From positions 1 to 6,033 of the forward strand of contig CACVAR010000175.1 in the NCBI GenBank assembly GCA_902727905.1: a DNA stretch of 6,033 nt. The letters are read 5' to 3'. The translations under genes were made by a program, and so were the position numbers. Origin of the DNA: an uncultured Sulfurovum sp. GTDB lineage: Bacteria > Campylobacterota > Campylobacteria > Campylobacterales > Sulfurovaceae. Positions 1-5,859 of the stretch are shown piece by piece (the stretch's first letter is position 1; every line of letters starts with the position of its first letter). Under the pieces are notes generated by a model. The model was not told where the DNA came from. It did not search any database and saw only the letters and a list, made by a program, of their open reading frames with translations.

Positions 1-155
1 AGTACATTTCTAACACCCAATTTTAAAATACTTGAAATAAAATTAATACTTGCTGCTGCAAAAAGTGCAATAGCTGAATGTTCAAAAAGAAATGCTACCG
101 ATGTGGTTAGAGACATTAACGCAAAAAATATGTAAAAGACTTTACCCCAATTCAT
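1..155 (-). CDS. Small membrane protein, DUF6394-like (partial, N-terminal 51 residues)
   Basis: The reading frame starts at an ATG whose complement is at 153-155 and runs off the left edge. The visible protein begins MNWGKVFYIFFALMSLTTS. It has two hydrophobic segments, about residues 6-24 and 28-48, split by a short polar stretch (FEHS), so it is an inner-membrane protein with closely packed helices. A strong Shine-Dalgarno, GAGGAG (complement at 161-166), lies 5 nt before the ATG and fixes the start. From memory it resembles DUF6394, a short uncharacterised family of Campylobacterota; that assignment rests on the N-terminus only. It lies 109 nt downstream of secF on the same strand, so it may belong to the yajC-secD-secF transcript or have its own promoter in the gap. 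Function is unknown. Coding status is well supported; the family name is less certain. Confidence 0.75.
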   Translation of the reverse strand, partial: MNWGKVFYIFFALMSLTTSVAFLFEHSAIALFAAASINFISSILKLGVRNV

Positions 156-229
156 GGATACTCCTCAATGTAAACAATTTAAAAAAACAATTCTTAAAAT
201 TATTTTTCTAAATTACTTCAAACTTATAA

Positions 230-254
230 TAGGTGTAGTCATAAACTACACCTA
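230..254 (-). other. Perfect inverted repeat / hairpin after secF
   Basis: AGGTGTAGT (231-239) and ACTACACCT (245-253) are perfectly complementary across the 5-nt loop 240-244, and a T230-A254 pair extends the stem to 10 bp. It begins 11 nt beyond the secF stop codon. Read in the secF direction, the stem is preceded by a run of T and followed by ATTATAAG, so it lacks the U-tract of a classical intrinsic terminator. Read on the plus strand it is followed by A-rich sequence, which also gives no terminator. It could be a weak terminator, an mRNA 3'-end stabiliser or processing site, or a protein-binding operator for the small membrane gene downstream. The repeat is directly visible; its role is undecided. 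Confidence 0.55.
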
Positions 255-264
255 AAAAACAAAA

Positions 265-1236
265 CTATATTGTTCCTTGTTCAAACTGAGCACGTTGTTT
301 ATCACGCTCTTTTTGACGTTTAGCTGCTGCAGCCTCTTTTTCTCTAAAATCTACAACAGAGAAGTTTAACCACATAAGAATTGGAGATGCTACAAAAATC
401 GATGAATATGTACCAACAACAACACCTACTAAAAGGGTAAATGAGAACCCATGAATAATTTCTCCACCAAATAAGAAAAGTGTTAAAACAACAAAGAAAG
501 TTGTCAATGAAGTAAGTGTTGTACGTGACAATGTTCTCGTAACTGATTGATTAATTACATCTGCCATACTTGGTGACTTAATGGTACGAATACCTTCACG
601 AATACGGTCAAATACAATGACGGTATCATTCAATGAATACCCTAAAATAGTCAAAATAGCAGCCAAAATAGGTAAGTTAATATCTACTTGGAAAAGGGCC
701 AACATACCCATAGCAATGGTAACATCATGCACTAAAGCTGCTACAGAAGCAACAGCAAAACGCCACTCAAATCTAAATGACAAATAAATTAAAATACCTA
801 TAATGGAAAGTACCATAGCCATGATACCTTTGGTCTTCAATTCTTCACCAACTGAAGGACCAACTAAGTCAACTCTTCTAATTTCAAACGTTCCAGTTGA
901 GGCTAAGAGTTTTTGAACCTCAACTTTAGCGCCACCTTTTACAGACTTAGATGCTTGTTTCGTTCTAATAACAATTTCGGAGTCAGATCCAAACTTAGTA
1001 ATGGTTGCACCAGCATATTTAGGATCCTTAGAAACAACTTCTCTAACTTTGTCAATAGGGGCTACACCTTCATACTGAACCTGAATAATGGTTCCACCAG
1101 CAAAGTCAATTCCGTAGTTAAGCCCTTTTGTAAAGAGCAAAGTTAAGGCAGTAACAATTAATATAATAGAAAAAATACCAAATTTTTTGGCATTTGACAT
1201 AAAATCTATAGCTTGTTTATACTTAAATATTTCCAT
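265..1236 (-). CDS. secF: Protein translocase subunit SecF
   Basis: SecF pairs with SecD in the inner membrane and uses the proton-motive force to drive late steps of Sec-dependent export. The 323-residue protein is full length for the family. It shows TM1 (about 18-36), the SecD/SecF signature YGIDFAGG (41-48), a small periplasmic domain (about 50-125), VGPSVGEEL (125-133) and five further membrane helices between about 137 and 290. The TM4 motif ILGYSLNDTVIVFDRIRE (198-215) contains Asp204, and LSRTTLTS (236-243) contains Arg238. These match the conserved Asp and Arg implicated in proton conduction in characterised SecF proteins. The C-terminus (about 298-323) is a highly charged, probably helical cytoplasmic tail rich in Lys, Arg, Glu and Ala. 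The ATG directly follows the secD stop codon, and an AAGGAG site (complement 1245-1250), 8 nt before the start, lies inside the end of secD, so translation is probably coupled. Confidence 0.98.
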   Translation of the reverse strand: MEIFKYKQAIDFMSNAKKFGIFSIILIVTALTLLFTKGLNYGIDFAGGTIIQVQYEGVAPIDKVREVVSKDPKYAGATITKFGSDSEIVIRTKQASKSVKGGAKVEVQKLLASTGTFEIRRVDLVGPSVGEELKTKGIMAMVLSIIGILIYLSFRFEWRFAVASVAALVHDVTIAMGMLALFQVDINLPILAAILTILGYSLNDTVIVFDRIREGIRTIKSPSMADVINQSVTRTLSRTTLTSLTTFFVVLTLFLFGGEIIHGFSFTLLVGVVVGTYSSIFVASPILMWLNFSVVDFREKEAAAAKRQKERDKQRAQFEQGTI

Positions 1237-2832
1237 TTATTTTGCTCCTTTCTGCTTAACTTCTTGTCTTATTCCGAACCAAAAGCCTAATTTTTTCTTA
1301 TTTATTTTAGGTAATAAAAGTTGATAAATACCATGTGTACCTAAAATAGCTGTTAACATAGAAGCTAAAATACCAATACTAATGGTTAAAGAGAAACCTT
1401 TAATAGGTCCTGTTCCATACGCAAAAAGTACCACAGCTGCAATCAATGTTGTAATGTTTGCATCCCAAATCGCAGTAAATGCATTGTTATAACCCTGTTC
1501 AATTGACTTTGTCAATGAAGAACCAGAATGCAATAACTCACGAATACGCTCATTGATAATAACGTTTGCATCAACAGCCATACCAACAGTAAGAACAATA
1601 CCAGCCATACCCGGAAGGGTTAAGGTCGCTTCAAACATTGACATTACAGCTAAAATAAGAAAGAGGTTCGCAACAAGTGCTACATTTGAAATTAATCCAG
1701 CCACACCATAGTAAAGAACCATAAAAATGATAACAGCCAAGAAACCGATAATAAGTGCAATCAAACTTGCTTTAATATTATCTGCTCCAAGACTTGGTCC
1801 AATACTTCTTTGACTCTCAACTTGTACAGGAGCCAGCAATGCCCCAGAACGTAAAGCAATAGAAATATCATTTGCTTCTTGTGGTGTAAATGCACCCGTA
1901 ATTTGTACATTACCCCCACCAATTCTTTGAACGATGTTTGGTGCAGTATAAACCTCTCCATCTAAAACAACAGCCATGCGTTTACCTACTGACTTCTCAG
2001 TAAAGTCACCAAAAATCTTAGCCCCTTGTCCATTGAGAGAAAAAGTAACCATTGGTCGGTTAGACTTCTCTTCGTAACCCACTTTTGCATCGGTTAACAT
2101 TGAACCATCTAAAATAGGTACAGAATAAAGAAGATATTTTGTCTCTTTGTTTTCAACATCTGGTAAAATTACGTCTCCGTAACTTTTTGCTTCTTCATCT
2201 GACATAGAGTAAACACGGTTAGCTCTGTCTTCATCCACAGCCATCATTTGAAGATGTGCTGCTTTAGCAATCAATGCTTTAATACGATCTTCATCTTCTT
2301 GTGTTTTAATTCCAGGAACTTCTACGAGAATTCTCTCTGCACCCTGTTTAGCAACAGTTGGTTCTGCTAATCCAAACATGTTTAAACGATTACGAATGGT
2401 TTCAACAGCTTGTTCAATGGCATCTTGTTCGGTCTTTTTAGCCAACTCCTCTGTTAAAGAGAGTTCATAAAGCATGCCTTTTTTAACAATTTTGTTTTCA
2501 GCAAAGTTCTCAGCTAACATTTCATCAATACTCTTCACATCATCTTCATCTAAAAGCTCAAAAACAACTTTGTCACCATCAATTTTTAGGGCATCATAAA
2601 CAATGTCATCATTATCTAGATTATACTTTAAAGATGTACCTATAGATTTTACTTTGGATTCTAATGCCATCTCTGTTTTAACAGAAAGTAGCATATGTAG
2701 TCCCCCTTGTAAATCAAGACCAAGGGTAATCTTTTTTCCTTCATCACTTTGCGTTAGAGAGGGAATTGAAAAAACCACTCCAAATACAAAAGCAAAGAAA
2801 AAAAGAACTACTCTGTAATTTAAATTACCCAT
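1237..2832 (-). CDS. secD: Protein translocase subunit SecD
   Basis: SecD is the larger partner of SecF; its periplasmic P1 domain is thought to grip emerging substrates while proton flow through the membrane part drives release. The protein has 531 residues, shorter than E. coli SecD (about 615). It has an N-terminal membrane helix (about 7-24), the signature ITLGLDLQGGLHMLL (35-49), a long periplasmic region that includes AVETIRNRLNMFGLAEP (142-158), LRSGALLAPV (327-336) and GPSLG (345-349), then the C-terminal membrane bundle (about 353-508). GMAVDANVIINERIRE (417-432) carries Asp421, the counterpart of the functionally essential TM4 aspartate. The end is basic and cytoplasmic. The gene starts 3 nt after the yajC stop codon with only a weak, distant AAGG upstream, so it probably depends on ribosomes finishing yajC. 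It abuts secF with no gap. Confidence 0.98.
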   Translation of the reverse strand: MGNLNYRVVLFFFAFVFGVVFSIPSLTQSDEGKKITLGLDLQGGLHMLLSVKTEMALESKVKSIGTSLKYNLDNDDIVYDALKIDGDKVVFELLDEDDVKSIDEMLAENFAENKIVKKGMLYELSLTEELAKKTEQDAIEQAVETIRNRLNMFGLAEPTVAKQGAERILVEVPGIKTQEDEDRIKALIAKAAHLQMMAVDEDRANRVYSMSDEEAKSYGDVILPDVENKETKYLLYSVPILDGSMLTDAKVGYEEKSNRPMVTFSLNGQGAKIFGDFTEKSVGKRMAVVLDGEVYTAPNIVQRIGGGNVQITGAFTPQEANDISIALRSGALLAPVQVESQRSIGPSLGADNIKASLIALIIGFLAVIIFMVLYYGVAGLISNVALVANLFLILAVMSMFEATLTLPGMAGIVLTVGMAVDANVIINERIRELLHSGSSLTKSIEQGYNNAFTAIWDANITTLIAAVVLFAYGTGPIKGFSLTISIGILASMLTAILGTHGIYQLLLPKINKKKLGFWFGIRQEVKQKGAK

Positions 2833-2835
2833 AGT

Positions 2836-3096
2836 TTATGCATCTACCTTTTTGGTCACAAAAGACTTTTCAAGCTTTACAACTGTGTTGTCGTTCAGTT
2901 TGATTTTGATAAAATCTTCTTCAACTTTAAGAACTTCGGCATGAAGTCCACCATTAGTTAAAATGTTATCACCTTTTTCAAGTGCTTCTAACATAGCTTT
3001 ATGTTCTTTCTGCTGTTTCTGTTGAGGTCTGATGATTAAAAAATAAAAAATAGCGAATAAAAAAATAAGGGGTAGAAATTGTCCTACTTCTTGCAT
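2836..3096 (-). CDS. yajC: Preprotein translocase subunit YajC
   Basis: YajC is a small inner-membrane protein that co-purifies with SecD and SecF; it is generally dispensable and its precise role is unclear. The 86-residue protein is of normal size. It has one N-terminal membrane helix (about 6-22), then the family hallmark FLIIRPQQKQQKEHKAML (19-36) and a compact cytoplasmic domain with GDNILTNGGLHAEV (42-55), matching the usual GD-x-V-x-T-x-GG-I/L pattern. The ATG is supported by AAAGGA (complement 3104-3109), 7 nt upstream. It is the first gene of the yajC-secD-secF operon. Its start lies 11 nt from the divergent lnt start, so its promoter must lie in or across the first codons of lnt. 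Confidence 0.96.
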   Translation of the reverse strand: MQEVGQFLPLIFLFAIFYFLIIRPQQKQQKEHKAMLEALEKGDNILTNGGLHAEVLKVEEDFIKIKLNDNTVVKLEKSFVTKKVDA

Positions 3097-3107
3097 AAGG
3101 GAATCCT
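3097..3107. promoter_or_regulatory. 11-nt divergent start region with opposed ribosome-binding sites
   Basis: Only 11 nt separate the yajC ATG (complement 3094-3096) from the lnt TTG (3108-3110). The plus strand carries AAGGG at 3097-3101, 6 nt before the TTG, which is the lnt Shine-Dalgarno. The minus strand carries AAGGA (complement 3104-3108), 7 nt before the yajC ATG; its last base pair is shared with the lnt start codon. No promoter can fit between the genes, so each transcript must start inside the opposite gene. The good spacing of the plus-strand site is the main reason for choosing the TTG as the lnt start. Confidence 0.75.
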
Positions 3108-4403
3108 TTGAGTTTATCTATAAAAATTAGCGATTATTTTACCATTAAGAATATAACACGAGGCTTGTTCATCGCCCTTTTAAGTGCTGGCTCACTTTAC
3201 CTAGACTGGTTTGGTTTTGTAAACTACTTTGTCAACACTATTTTAGGTTTACTTAGCTTTTACTTCTTACTTCAATCTGATAAAAAAGTTTGGTTTTGGT
3301 TTGGTTTCTTTATGGCTACCCTATGGTTTTGGTGGTTAACCGTCTCTTTTAAAAACTATGGATTTGCTTGGGCTGTTCCCATTGGTCTACTTTTTACTTC
3401 TACAACTTTTGCCTTTTTATTTGGCATACTTACTTCATCTTCTGAATACATCAGTAAAAAGCTCTCAACCAACTATGATGACCTCATCCTTTTAATGCTA
3501 AAAGCACTCATCTTAGTCCTACTTTCAACCATTCATCCTTTTGGTTTTGACTGGTACAAACCAGAGTTGGTCTTTACCAACTCCTACATTGGCATTGAAA
3601 AATGGCAATTTGCTTTGGTTCTAGGTAGCATGGTTTTAGCCATTTATAAAAAACAATTACTCTTTTTATTTTTACTTTTAACAGCCTATCCCTATACTTC
3701 GCACTTTCAAGAAACACCAAAACTTAGTGATAATATTGCTTTAAGTAACTTCAACATTAACGTTGTTGATAAATGGAAGCCTGAACTTCAGCAACGACAT
3801 ATTGGTATGATTTTTGGTACTATTGACAGAGCCATCAATGAAAAAAAATCATTGGTTATCTTGCCTGAGTCTATTTTTGCACTTTATTTAAACAAGCAAC
3901 CTATTCTTATGGAAGCCCTTATTGAACGCTCTCATGACATTAGCATCGTCCTTGGGGCATTATACTTAGACGAGAAAACTCCTAGAAACTCAACGTATAT
4001 TTTCAAAAATGGTGAGTACTCTATTGCTAACAAAGTTGTGCTTGTACCTTTTGGCGAAGCCAATCCTCTTCCATCATTTATGGGAAAAATAGTAAACAAA
4101 CTCTTTTTTGATGGTGCGCCAGATTATGTAGCAGCCAAGAAGCCCATAGACTACCAAGTAGCTGGAAAAACATTTAGAAATGCCATCTGCTATGAAGCTT
4201 GTTCTGAAGAACTGTATGCTGGTGAGCCTAAAAATATGATTGTTATTTCAAACAATGGTTGGGTTTCTCCTTCTATAGAACCTACCCAACAGAAAATACT
4301 TCTACAGTACTATTCTAAAAAATATGGTACGACCATTTATCATTCAGTAAATATGTCTGATTCATACATAATCGCAAAGGGAGAATACATTAGTGTTCAA
4401 TAA
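3108..4403 (+). CDS. lnt: Apolipoprotein N-acyltransferase Lnt
   Basis: Lnt transfers the third acyl chain, taken from phospholipid, to the N-terminal cysteine of lipoproteins at the periplasmic face of the inner membrane. Residues 1 to about 200 are highly hydrophobic, with segments near 17-32, 37-56, 61-80, 85-109, 124-141 and 167-195. Residues from about 205 form a carbon-nitrogen hydrolase (nitrilase-type) domain. The catalytic triad is visible: Glu254 in VILPESI, Lys309 in ANKVVLVPFGE, Cys361 in ICYEACSE. Trp223, Glu317, Tyr362 and Glu363 match further residues required in E. coli Lnt. The protein is 431 residues against about 512 in E. coli and ends soon after NMSDSYII (415-422), so it lacks the usual last part and C-terminal membrane helix. 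The TTG start is supported by AAGGG 6 nt upstream. It overlaps yidD by 11 nt and is divergent from yajC. Confidence 0.95.
   Translation: MSLSIKISDYFTIKNITRGLFIALLSAGSLYLDWFGFVNYFVNTILGLLSFYFLLQSDKKVWFWFGFFMATLWFWWLTVSFKNYGFAWAVPIGLLFTSTTFAFLFGILTSSSEYISKKLSTNYDDLILLMLKALILVLLSTIHPFGFDWYKPELVFTNSYIGIEKWQFALVLGSMVLAIYKKQLLFLFLLLTAYPYTSHFQETPKLSDNIALSNFNINVVDKWKPELQQRHIGMIFGTIDRAINEKKSLVILPESIFALYLNKQPILMEALIERSHDISIVLGALYLDEKTPRNSTYIFKNGEYSIANKVVLVPFGEANPLPSFMGKIVNKLFFDGAPDYVAAKKPIDYQVAGKTFRNAICYEACSEELYAGEPKNMIVISNNGWVSPSIEPTQQKILLQYYSKKYGTTIYHSVNMSDSYIIAKGEYISVQ
3150..3158 (-). promoter_or_regulatory. Candidate extended -10 promoter for yajC-secD-secF
   Basis: On the minus strand TGT (complement 3156-3158) directly precedes TATATT (complement 3150-3155), giving an extended -10 element TGn-TATATT with five of six matches to TATAAT. 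No -35 match is seen at the usual distance, as is common for sigma-70 promoters in Campylobacterota. It would start transcription near 3143, giving a leader of about 47 nt before the yajC ATG. The element lies inside the lnt coding sequence. This is pattern matching in A+T-rich DNA, so chance occurrence is quite possible. Confidence 0.35.
4376..4383 (+). promoter_or_regulatory. Ribosome-binding site fixing the GTG start of yidD
   Basis: AAAGGGAG lies inside the last codons of lnt, 9 nt before the GTG at 4393-4395. No ATG occurs in the yidD frame nearby, and the first conserved YidD residues begin within about 10 codons of the GTG, so this site decides the start. Its position inside lnt suggests the two genes share one transcript and are translated in a coupled way. 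Confidence 0.7.
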
Positions 4404-4713
4404 ATTCTTTACTACGCCTATTAAAGCATATCAGTACTTTTCTAAAATGCTACCTGCTAATTGTCGCTACTATCCAACATGCTCAGAATATGGAAAGTGG
4501 CAATTTGAATTTAACAGAGCAGACAAAGCATTAACTCAAACCACACTTAGAATTTTACGCTGTAACCAACTGTTTCCTGGGGGTATAGACTACCCTATTG
4601 TCAAATTTAAGAAACCAAAACTTTTAACACTTTGTCAAAAAATAGATATTAAGTATTGGATAATCCCCAAAGAGAAAGATATGTTTTATATTGTAAAAGA
4701 TTTTAATCACTAA
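4393..4713 (+). CDS. yidD: Membrane protein insertion efficiency factor YidD
   Basis: YidD is a small, membrane-associated cytoplasmic protein that helps the insertase YidC and Sec place inner-membrane proteins. The 106-residue protein carries the family core: KAYQYFSKMLPANCRYYPTC (11-30) continuing into SEY, then LRILRCNQLFPGGIDYP (52-68). The three conserved cysteines are Cys24, Cys30 and Cys57, and the C-x5-C-S-x-Y and C-x4-F-PGG patterns are intact. E. coli YidD has about 85 residues; here the N-terminus is short and there is an extra tail (about 76-106) with no motif I recognise. The gene starts with GTG and overlaps the end of lnt by 11 nt in a different frame. In many bacteria yidD sits between rnpA and yidC; here it follows lnt instead. 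Confidence 0.95.
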   Translation: MFNKFFTTPIKAYQYFSKMLPANCRYYPTCSEYGKWQFEFNRADKALTQTTLRILRCNQLFPGGIDYPIVKFKKPKLLTLCQKIDIKYWIIPKEKDMFYIVKDFNH

Positions 4714-4795
4714 TATTTACTAACCAATATAAGTATACATCTCTTTTAAATATTAACGAAAAGTAATCTAAAACTCTCTTTCTTAACAATAACTG

Positions 4796-4804
4796 TGTAA
4801 TAAT
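4796..4804 (+). promoter_or_regulatory. Candidate extended -10 promoter for pyrC
   Basis: TGT (4796-4798) followed by AATAAT (4799-4804) makes an extended -10 element with five of six matches to TATAAT. There is no good -35 match about 17 nt upstream, only a T/C-rich stretch near 4775-4784. Transcription would begin near 4811, giving a leader of about 21 nt. The 118-nt gap (4714-4831) holds no gene and no convincing terminator for yidD, so read-through from lnt-yidD may also reach pyrC. Confidence 0.4.
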
Positions 4805-4831
4805 CGTCAAAATTTTTAACGAGGTTTCCAT

Positions 4832-5842
4832 ATGTCTATAACCCTAAACTCTCCTCTTGATATGCACTTACATCTTCGTGATGAAGAGATGCTTTCTGTT
4901 GTCGGACCCCTCTCTTCAGAAAGTTTTTCTGGGGCTATTATTATGCCCAACTTAGTGCCTCCTGTTTCAACGAAAGAGGGACTATTGTCTTATAAAGAAC
5001 GTATTTTAAAAGCTTGTAAGAATGACACTTTTACGCCATACATGACGCTTTTTTTTAAACCCACTTATACTAAAGCGTTTTTAGCATCTGTTAAAGATGA
5101 GTTAACAGCCATTAAACTCTACCCTGCAGGTATTACTACCAACTCAGAAGGTGGTGTTTCTGGTTTTGATGTTGATGAACTACGCCCTACCCTTGATGCC
5201 ATGTCTGAACTAGAAATACCTCTTTGTGTTCATGGTGAAACCAATGGTTTTGTTATGGACAGAGAAGCTGAATTTGTCTCTATTTATGAAATGTTAGCAA
5301 CAAATTTTCCAAAACTTAAAATTATTATGGAGCATATTACCACCAAAGAGAGTGTTGCAGCCTTAGAGAAATTTGACAATCTTTATGCAACCATCACCTT
5401 ACATCATTTATTTATTACCCTTGATGATGTTGCTGGAGGAATGTTACAACCTCACCTATTTTGTAAGCCTATTGCTAAACGTCCTGAAGACAGGGATGCC
5501 TTAAGAAAAGTCGCACTGGAAGGACATCCAAAAGTAATGTTTGGTTCAGACTCTGCCCCTCATCCACAACATGCAAAAGAGTCTTGTGGCTGTGCAGCTG
5601 GGGTCTTTACAGCACCTATTGCATTACAAGTTTTAACAGAGTTTTTCGTAAAATATTCAACAGTTGAAAAGCTACAAGACTTTGTTTCAAACAATGCACG
5701 AAATATCTATTCAAACATTGAAATTCCAAATAAGACTATCACCTTAGAAGAGAAGGAATTTACAGTACCTCAAAAATACGCAGACGTTGTTCCCATGTAC
5801 GCAGGGGAAAAACTAAAATACTCTATTACAGAGATAAACTAA
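4832..5842 (+). CDS. pyrC: Dihydroorotase PyrC
   Basis: PyrC catalyses the reversible cyclisation of N-carbamoyl-L-aspartate to L-dihydroorotate, the third step of pyrimidine synthesis, in the cytoplasm. The 336-residue protein is the compact E. coli-type enzyme (about 345 residues), not the longer type related to the animal CAD domain. It begins with LDMHLHLRDEEM (9-20), giving metal ligands His12 and His14 and the substrate-binding Arg16. MPN (38-40) supplies Asn40. AIKLYPAGITTNS (93-105) contains Lys95, expected to be carbamylated and to bridge the two zinc ions. HGE (134-136) gives His134, MEHITTKES (166-174) gives His168, and MFGSDSAPH (236-244) gives Asp240, the catalytic base. All expected active-site residues are present. 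The ATG has GAGG (4821-4824) 7 nt upstream. A cysteine synthase gene follows 17 nt after the stop and may be co-transcribed. Confidence 0.97.
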   Translation: MSITLNSPLDMHLHLRDEEMLSVVGPLSSESFSGAIIMPNLVPPVSTKEGLLSYKERILKACKNDTFTPYMTLFFKPTYTKAFLASVKDELTAIKLYPAGITTNSEGGVSGFDVDELRPTLDAMSELEIPLCVHGETNGFVMDREAEFVSIYEMLATNFPKLKIIMEHITTKESVAALEKFDNLYATITLHHLFITLDDVAGGMLQPHLFCKPIAKRPEDRDALRKVALEGHPKVMFGSDSAPHPQHAKESCGCAAGVFTAPIALQVLTEFFVKYSTVEKLQDFVSNNARNIYSNIEIPNKTITLEEKEFTVPQKYADVVPMYAGEKLKYSITEIN

Positions 5843-5859
5843 AACGAAAGGCAGAACGA

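Noticed and set aside
581..1146. Plus-strand open frames at 581-787 and 913-1146
   Set aside because: They lie wholly antisense to secF, whose full-length protein has clear family motifs throughout. Their translations show no recognisable domain and they have no convincing ribosome-binding sites.
1761..1961. Minus-strand open frame of 66 codons inside secD
   Set aside because: It is an out-of-frame shadow across the conserved LRSGALLAPV and GPSLG region of secD and shows no family features.
2603..2818. Plus-strand open frame of 71 codons antisense to the start of secD
   Set aside because: It covers the conserved SecD N-terminus on the other strand, and its composition looks like antisense read-through of secD.
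3018..3050. Possible -35/-10 promoter for lnt inside yajC (TTGAGG followed by TAAAAA after 16 nt)
   Set aside because: The -10 matches only four of six positions within a long A-rich run, where several equally poor alternatives exist. A promoter is required somewhere here, but this one cannot be singled out.
4714..4795. Possible terminator after yidD
   Set aside because: The only pairings found, such as ATATT/AATAT and CTTTT (4743-4747) with AAAAG (4759-4763), are short, A-T only and not followed by a U-tract, so they are expected by chance in such A+T-rich DNA.
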